NCBI GenBank assembly: GCA_029977045.1
Contig: JAPOLP010000143.1
Location: forward strand, 1-10,086
Direction: 5' to 3'
DNA length: 10,086 bases
DNA from: Planctomycetota bacterium
GTDB lineage: Bacteria > Planctomycetota > Planctomycetia > Planctomycetales > Planctomycetaceae
Below the pieces are notes generated by a model. It made no database searches. It saw only the letters and a program-made list of their open reading frames with translations, and was not told the DNA's origin. The first letter of the stretch is position 1, and every line of letters begins with the position of its first letter. Of this stretch, positions 6,509 to 10,086 are shown in pieces. The position numbers and the translations under genes are program-made.

Positions 6509-8272
6509 CTACTGCGGAGGCCCACCACCGCCTGGTGGGCCACCTGGAGCACCGCCGCCATTCTGCTGGCGTTCGCGCATCCGCTTCATCATCGCCGCGT
6601 GCTCAGACCGATCGATCACGCCATCGGAGTTGGCGTCCATCCGGTCAAAGAATGGAGAGGGATTCTCTTCCCGGGTGATCTTGCCGTCACCGTCCTTATC
6701 CAGGTCCTTGAAGCTCGGCGGGCCGCTGCGGGCACCGCCGCTCGATCCACCACTCGCACCCCCGCCCTGCCCTGCTCCGGCACTTTGAGCAGCGCTGTCG
6801 CCGGGCTTAGTTTCGCCGAACTTTTCTTTCGCGTCGACAGGTTCTTCCTTGTCGCCGTCAGCACCAACCGCTTCAGATTCCTGCTGCAGGTTACGCGGAT
6901 TGAGAACCACCTTGTCCCCCTCGGCAACGCCATCTTTGACTTCAACCATCTTGTCGTTGGTCATCCCCAGCAGCAGTTGCCGCTTCTCGACTCCCCGGGA
7001 AGTCTGCACATAGCAGTGGTAGGCGCCACGTGTTGGAATCACCGCCGACACAGGTACCGTCAGCACGTCACGCAGGTCGGCGATCAGAATCTCGACTTCC
7101 GCCGTCATACCCGGACGCAGGCCCGAAGCGTCGCCGTCAACGCGGACCATCGTCGGATACTCTTTGACGGCGGCCTGGAAGAACGACTTCGACTCAGGCT
7201 GATTGGCGATCGACGCCACCGTGCCCTGAAACTCCTTTTCCAGAACCTTCAGATGCGCCCGCATTCCCGGCTTGAGCTGCTCTACTTTTGACTCGTGAAC
7301 CGGCACGTTGGCCTGCATCTCGGTGAGCTTCGGAATCTGAGCGATCACCTGCCGCTCACGGACCGGGGCTCCTTCCTCGATCGTGCTCGACGAGCTGCCG
7401 AAGCGGCTGCGTTCTTTGTAGTAAACCAGCATCCCCGACTGCGGTGCCGTGATGATGCACTTCGAGAGCTGCGACGACAACCGGTCGAGCTTTGCCTTTT
7501 CGAGCTTCATCGTCGCCTCTTCCGACCGGGCCGCGGCCTGAGCCGCATCGCGCGTCGCTTCAAGAGCCTTCAGCGTTTTCTCGCGAGTTAACTGTTCAAG
7601 CACCTTCTTCGCGGTCTGATAAGTCCCGAGCTGAAGTTCCGCCCGCTTCACGGCAAACTCGTCCGCCTCAACCTGCAGCGGTGTCGTGAAGCCTTTGCGA
7701 GCCATCCGCTTTGTATGTTCGAGCACGTTCTGCGCGCTACGCAGGTCTTCCATCGCCAGCGTGATATTCGATTCGGCGAGCTGCACTTCCTGGATGTACG
7801 TGCCTTCCGCGTATTCGCGGACTGCGATCTCTGCCGCTCCGGCGTCTTCAGTTGCTTTAATCTTCGCAGCCAGCGCCTTTTCGTAGACGCCCTTCTGCGC
7901 TTCCAGCTGCTCGTCAATGGACGCCGAATCCAGTTCGACGATCTTTTCACCTTCCTTGACCTCGGTTCCATCCGGCACGATCCACAGAATGGTGCTGCCG
8001 TTGGGAATCTCGCACTTGACGTCAATATTGCTGGCACTCTCCAGATTGCCGTCCTCAGTCACACTGATGAGCAGGTTCTCCCGCTTAACCGTGTGCGTGG
8101 ACATGTTCGCGTCCGCAGCACCGGCTGAATCGCCCACACTGTTGAGCGACACGACCAGCACGACCGCCACGATGGCAATGAGGCCGACAGCAACCAGCAC
8201 GCCTACTGCCGACGCCCCGCGGCGGTTCGGCTGACAAATCCCAGCGTGACTGGACGAAGAACGAGTCAACAT
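6509..8272 (-). CDS. HlyD/MacA-like periplasmic adaptor with C-terminal EF-hand pair
   Basis: The 587-residue protein is a membrane-fusion adaptor. One N-terminal helix (about 22-44) anchors it in the inner membrane. A barrel-sandwich (lipoyl-like) half follows at about 82-120 (ILWIVPDGTEVKEGEKIVELD). A long Ala/Glu/Lys-rich coiled-coil hairpin spans about 120-270, turning near ARKGFTTPLQ (191-200). The second sandwich half is at 272-315 (CIITAPQSGMLVYYKERSR). Beta-barrel and membrane-proximal domains occupy about 318-465 (LRPGMTAEVEI, VLTVPVSAVI). The remainder is unusual: a Gly/Ser-rich linker (about 498-519), two EF-hand loops (525-536 and 546-557) and a Gly/Pro-rich tail. The ATG at 8272 is chosen because AGGA lies seven bases upstream and the transmembrane anchor then starts near residue 22. 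The frame is open to 8539, but that extension has no family features. The neighbouring permease is its likely partner. Confidence 0.92.
   Translation of the reverse strand: MLTRSSSSHAGICQPNRRGASAVGVLVAVGLIAIVAVVLVVSLNSVGDSAGAADANMSTHTVKRENLLISVTEDGNLESASNIDVKCEIPNGSTILWIVPDGTEVKEGEKIVELDSASIDEQLEAQKGVYEKALAAKIKATEDAGAAEIAVREYAEGTYIQEVQLAESNITLAMEDLRSAQNVLEHTKRMARKGFTTPLQVEADEFAVKRAELQLGTYQTAKKVLEQLTREKTLKALEATRDAAQAAARSEEATMKLEKAKLDRLSSQLSKCIITAPQSGMLVYYKERSRFGSSSSTIEEGAPVRERQVIAQIPKLTEMQANVPVHESKVEQLKPGMRAHLKVLEKEFQGTVASIANQPESKSFFQAAVKEYPTMVRVDGDASGLRPGMTAEVEILIADLRDVLTVPVSAVIPTRGAYHCYVQTSRGVEKRQLLLGMTNDKMVEVKDGVAEGDKVVLNPRNLQQESEAVGADGDKEEPVDAKEKFGETKPGDSAAQSAGAGQGGGASGGSSGGARSGPPSFKDLDKDGDGKITREENPSPFFDRMDANSDGVIDRSEHAAMMKRMRERQQNGGGAPGGPPGGGGPPQ
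6602..6700 (-). other. Two EF-hand calcium-binding loops in the adaptor C-terminus
   Basis: Loop 1 is DKDGDGKITREE (residues 525-536): Asp at positions 1, 3 and 5, Gly at 6, Ile at 8 and Glu at 12. Loop 2 is DANSDGVIDRSE (546-557), with Asp1, Asn3, Asp5, Gly6, Ile8, Asp9 and Glu12. Both match the canonical 12-residue EF-hand consensus at every ligand position, so calcium binding is likely. Flanking helices are short, as in bacterial EF-hand or dockerin-like pairs. The domain should face the periplasm. Confidence 0.88.
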
Positions 8273-8279
8273 GGTCGGG

Positions 8280-8283
8280 TCCT
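8280..8283 (-). promoter_or_regulatory. Shine-Dalgarno fixing the adaptor start
   Basis: AGGA is followed by CCCGACC and the ATG at 8272, a seven-base spacing. It supports this start over any site in the open 89-codon upstream extension. Confidence 0.65.
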
Positions 8284-8293
8284 TTTTACACAT

Positions 8294-8316
8294 GGCTGTC
8301 GAAAACCGTGACAGCC
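8294..8316. repeat. Perfect 7-bp inverted repeat upstream of the adaptor gene
   Basis: GGCTGTC (8294-8300) and GACAGCC (8310-8316) are exact reverse complements separated by nine bases. The dyad ends 21 bases before the adaptor ATG and 10 bases before its Shine-Dalgarno. It could be an operator for a dimeric regulator, or a hairpin in the 5' leader. There is no T-run after it on either strand, so it is not an obvious terminator. Confidence 0.5.
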
Positions 8317-8566
8317 TGATCAGATCGCAGCAGCACGATCGCCGGTCGCTGAGCATCAGCACGCTGTTCGGCAAAGATCGACCGCGCAGGGCCGGGTACT
8401 GTTCCGGGATCCGCTGAGTATGGCCGTATTCCACGACCGTTAGAAACCCTGCAGAACTTCTTCGCCGCAAAGTCCGCGAGGCAGCCCCGCTGAAATCCGA
8501 CCAGGACGGCCCGACTGCCGAACCGCTACCAGACGCCATCCGGACAAACCCGCGTCACCAGCACAG

Positions 8567-8596
8567 TTGCGCCGCACGCAGCCTTGGAGTTACAGT
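8567..8596 (+). promoter_or_regulatory. Weak sigma70-like promoter candidate for the ThuA gene
   Basis: TTGCGC (8567-8572) and TACAGT (8591-8596) are 18 bases apart and match the -35 and -10 consensus at three and four of six positions. A start near 8603 would give a leader of roughly 38 bases. The match is weak, and planctomycete promoters are poorly defined, so this is only a candidate. Confidence 0.2.
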
Positions 8597-8626
8597 CGCT
8601 GCTCCTCAGTCCTTCCCCGCGTCCAG

Positions 8627-8633
8627 AAAGAGG
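8627..8633 (+). promoter_or_regulatory. Shine-Dalgarno fixing the ThuA-protein start
   Basis: AAAGAGG precedes the ATG at 8641 by seven bases. It rules against the in-frame ATG at 8584, which would put 19 residues in front of a clean signal peptide. Confidence 0.7.
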
Positions 8634-8640
8634 CCCGCCG

Positions 8641-9489
8641 ATGAAGTCCCTGCCGCGCCCCGCCCTGCTGCTCCTCGCGATCTCCGTACTTGCAACGTCC
8701 GTCGTCAACGCCGCTGACAAGCCGAAACTCAAGGGCCTGCTGATCACGGGCGGCTGCTGCCACGACTACGACAACCAGAAGCAGATCATCGCCGAGGGCC
8801 TCGGCCAGCGGATGAGCATCGGCTTCGACGTCATCCACGAAGGCGGCACCGGTCGCGAACACAAAGTCTCGGTCTACAGCGAACCCGGCTGGGCGAAGAA
8901 GTACGACGTCATCGTCCACAACGAATGCTTCGGCGGCGTGAAGGACGACGCGTTCGTCAAGTCGATCGCCCAGGCTCACTTTGAAGGCACGCCAGCCGTC
9001 TTCATCCACTTCTCGCTGCACAGCTATCGATCGGCGGCTGTTGGAGTCGACTCGTGGCGGGAACTGATCGGCGTCACGTCGCAGCGGCACGAGAAACACC
9101 GCGCCGTCCTCGTGCAGAATGTCGGCGAGCACAACCCGATCATGACCGGCTTCCCGCTCGAATGGCCGACGCCCAACGGCGAGCTGTACATCATCGAAAA
9201 GGTCTGGCCCAACGCCGTGCCGCTCGCCCAGGCCTACGGCACGGACACGAAGCAGGTTCACACCGTCGCCTGGACCAACCAGTTCGGTCGCGCCCGCGTC
9301 TTCGGCACGTCACTCGGCCATCACAACGAAACGATGAACAACGACGTCTGGCTGGGCATGTTCGCCCGAGGCGTCCTGTGGACCGTCGGCAAGCTGGACG
9401 ACAAAGGCAACCCGCTCCCCGGCTACGAAGGCACCGGCATCCAGCCCATCCAACTCCCCGGTCTGAAGCCGGTACCGGATTCGAAGTAG
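8641..9489 (+). CDS. Secreted ThuA-domain protein
   Basis: The 282-residue protein starts with a classical Sec signal peptide: Lys2 and Arg6, a Leu/Ile/Val core at 8-22, and a probable cut after VNA (22-24). The rest is one ThuA domain, a class-I glutamine-amidotransferase-like fold. It opens with LLITGGCCHDYDNQKQII (33-50) and continues with KYDVIVHNECFGG (87-99), GTPAVFIHFSLHSYR (116-130), NPIMTGFP (165-172), PNGELYIIEKVWP (178-190) and RARVFGTSLGHHNET (217-231). ThuA was named for trehalose utilisation in Sinorhizobium. In Planctomycetes, secreted ThuA proteins are numerous and often fused to or placed beside sugar-acting domains; the reaction is generally unproven. This copy has no haem, DUF1080 or sugar-binding fusion. 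It is transcribed divergently from the adaptor gene, and the next plus-strand gene starts 362 bp later. Confidence 0.92.
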   Translation: MKSLPRPALLLLAISVLATSVVNAADKPKLKGLLITGGCCHDYDNQKQIIAEGLGQRMSIGFDVIHEGGTGREHKVSVYSEPGWAKKYDVIVHNECFGGVKDDAFVKSIAQAHFEGTPAVFIHFSLHSYRSAAVGVDSWRELIGVTSQRHEKHRAVLVQNVGEHNPIMTGFPLEWPTPNGELYIIEKVWPNAVPLAQAYGTDTKQVHTVAWTNQFGRARVFGTSLGHHNETMNNDVWLGMFARGVLWTVGKLDDKGNPLPGYEGTGIQPIQLPGLKPVPDSK

Positions 9490-9851
9490 GCGTCAGCATC
9501 TCCTCGGCGCGAAGATGCAAAGAATCGCAAAGCCTCTGCGTTCCTTTGCCCCTCTGCGTCTTTGCGCTGCAGTCCGCTTCCCCCTCAGAAAGAGTGCGGG
9601 AATCCACTGTTTGGCGCGAGCATCCCAGTCATCCTGCCCCCACGCCACAACACACTAAGTGCTCAAGTGACGACTCGGTCATCGCCTGCACCAGGCGCAA
9701 CCCCTGCAACCCGCAAAGTCGCCCGCTCCAGCCCGCGAATCTCAATTGATCGGATTCACTGGCGCGACCGAGACAGCCGACTTAAGCAACGCCGAACAGC
9801 ATCTGGCGAATCACTGACAGGTCTCTCCGTCGTCGCAGGGAACGCGGGCAC
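9490..9851 (+). other. Intergenic region with REP-like hairpin
   Basis: These 362 bp between the ThuA gene and the outer-membrane-protein gene hold the inverted repeat at 9507-9569. No gene, convincing promoter or classical terminator with a T-run was recognised in the rest (9570-9851). Confidence 0.6.
9507..9569. repeat. REP-like imperfect inverted repeat of CTTTGCG/CTCTGCG units
   Basis: The left arm (9507-9532, beginning GCGCGAAGATGCAAAG) is an imperfect reverse complement of the right arm (9543-9567, ending CTTTGCGC). They are joined by about ten bases, so the transcript could form a long imperfect hairpin. CCTCTGCGT also occurs twice in direct orientation (9533-9541 and 9551-9559). The right arm matches 2485-2511 at 25 of 27 positions. 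It starts 18 bp after the ThuA stop codon, a typical place for REP-like elements, where it might shield or end the transcript. Confidence 0.75.
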
Positions 9852-10086
9852 ATGCGAACTCTCCAGGCAACTCTTCTGCTGGCACTGCTCCTGTCGGGCA
9901 CGCGGCAGCTCTGCGCTCAGCAGGAGACCAGCCATTACCCCGCCGGAGCCGAAGGCCTGAAAGGAGCGTCGCTGCCTCCGCCAGGCCAGTACCTGAAGTG
10001 GTACAACATCTACTACGCGGCCAACACGATCCGAGACAGCAAGGGCCACTACGCCGACGCCGGACTGGACCTTGACGTCTTCGCCA
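9852..10086 (+). CDS. SphA/phenol-MetA-like outer-membrane channel protein (5' part only)
   Basis: The first 78 codons are visible, and the frame runs off the right edge. Residues 1-22 form a Sec signal peptide (MRTLQATLLLALLLSG...LCA) with a probable cut before QQETS. The mature start, HYPAGAEGLKGASLPPPGQY (28-47), followed by LKWYNIYYAANTIRD, is the hallmark opening of the 'MetA-pathway of phenol degradation' transporter family (COG4313), predicted outer-membrane beta-barrels. The Cys at 21 is not in a lipobox context (RQLC), so a lipoprotein is unlikely. AGGGAA lies about nine bases before the ATG. The substrate cannot be judged from the fragment, and the family name does not prove a role in phenol breakdown. 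Confidence 0.75.
   Translation, partial: MRTLQATLLLALLLSGTRQLCAQQETSHYPAGAEGLKGASLPPPGQYLKWYNIYYAANTIRDSKGHYADAGLDLDVFA

Larger units (their letters stand above)
8273..8640. other. Divergent intergenic region between adaptor and ThuA genes
   Basis: These 368 bp separate two divergently transcribed genes, so promoters for both should lie here. The minus-strand frame stays open to 8539, but its translation is low-complexity and lacks any family signature. Recognised elements are ribosome-binding sites at both ends (8280-8283 minus, 8627-8633 plus), the dyad at 8294-8316 and a weak promoter-like pair at 8567-8596. Nothing else was recognised. Confidence 0.6.

Noticed and set aside
8285..8314. 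A sigma70-like promoter (CTGTCA, TGTAAA) overlapping the dyad in front of the adaptor gene
   Set aside because: The start site it implies is only a few bases from the ATG and would remove the Shine-Dalgarno from the transcript.
8273..8539. An 89-residue N-terminal extension of the adaptor
   Set aside because: The extension has no recognisable signal or domain, would bury the membrane anchor, and is contradicted by the Shine-Dalgarno at 8280-8283.
8584..8640. Upstream in-frame ATG for the ThuA protein
   Set aside because: It would add 19 residues before a complete signal peptide, while AAAGAGG is correctly spaced for the ATG at 8641.
1..10086. CRISPR array, tRNA, rRNA, transposase or defence-system genes
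   Set aside because: No spaced direct-repeat array, cloverleaf-like tRNA sequence, rRNA core sequence or transposase or nuclease motif was recognised on either strand by reading.

Overview
This looks like a chromosomal segment from a GC-rich planctomycete (Planctomycetota). The evidence is the combination of families: an M50 metalloprotease with a PqqD-like N-terminus, a free-standing WD40 propeller, a Tat-exported sugar-isomerase-like TIM barrel, an EF-hand-bearing HlyD adaptor, a secreted ThuA-domain protein and an SphA-like outer-membrane protein. The assignment is an inference from family content; there is no rRNA or marker gene in the window.

Layout: six genes lie on the minus strand. 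In transcription order they are an HlyD/MacA-like adaptor (8272 to 6509), a MacB/FtsX-type ABC permease (6423 to 5101), a Tat-signal sugar phosphate isomerase/epimerase-like protein (4895 to 3951), a class III PLP aminotransferase of the glutamate-1-semialdehyde aminomutase type (3890 to 2529), a seven-bladed WD40 protein (about 2448 to 1363) and an M50 peptidase (1242, running off the left edge). Two genes lie on the plus strand and diverge from this set: a secreted ThuA-domain protein (8641-9489) and the start of an SphA/phenol-MetA-like outer-membrane protein (9852, running off the right edge). The M50 gene and the SphA-like gene are cut by the window edges and are easily missed because neither has a stop codon in view.

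How the genes fit together: adaptor and permease are 85 bp apart and should form a periplasm-spanning ABC assembly of the MacA-MacB or lipoprotein-export type, but no ATPase gene is present, so the ATP-binding subunit must come from elsewhere. The isomerase-like protein, the aminotransferase and the WD40 protein are closely spaced and may be one transcription unit. No pathway linking them can be named from the sequence. The M50 protein is 120 bp further on and may be separate.

Non-coding features: the 368-bp divergent region (8273-8640) carries a perfect 7-bp dyad just upstream of the adaptor gene. The 362-bp region after the ThuA gene contains an imperfect hairpin built from CTTTGCG/CTCTGCG units. 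A 27-bp block of that hairpin recurs at 2485-2511 with only two differences, between the aminotransferase and WD40 genes. No tRNA, rRNA, CRISPR array or transposase was seen.
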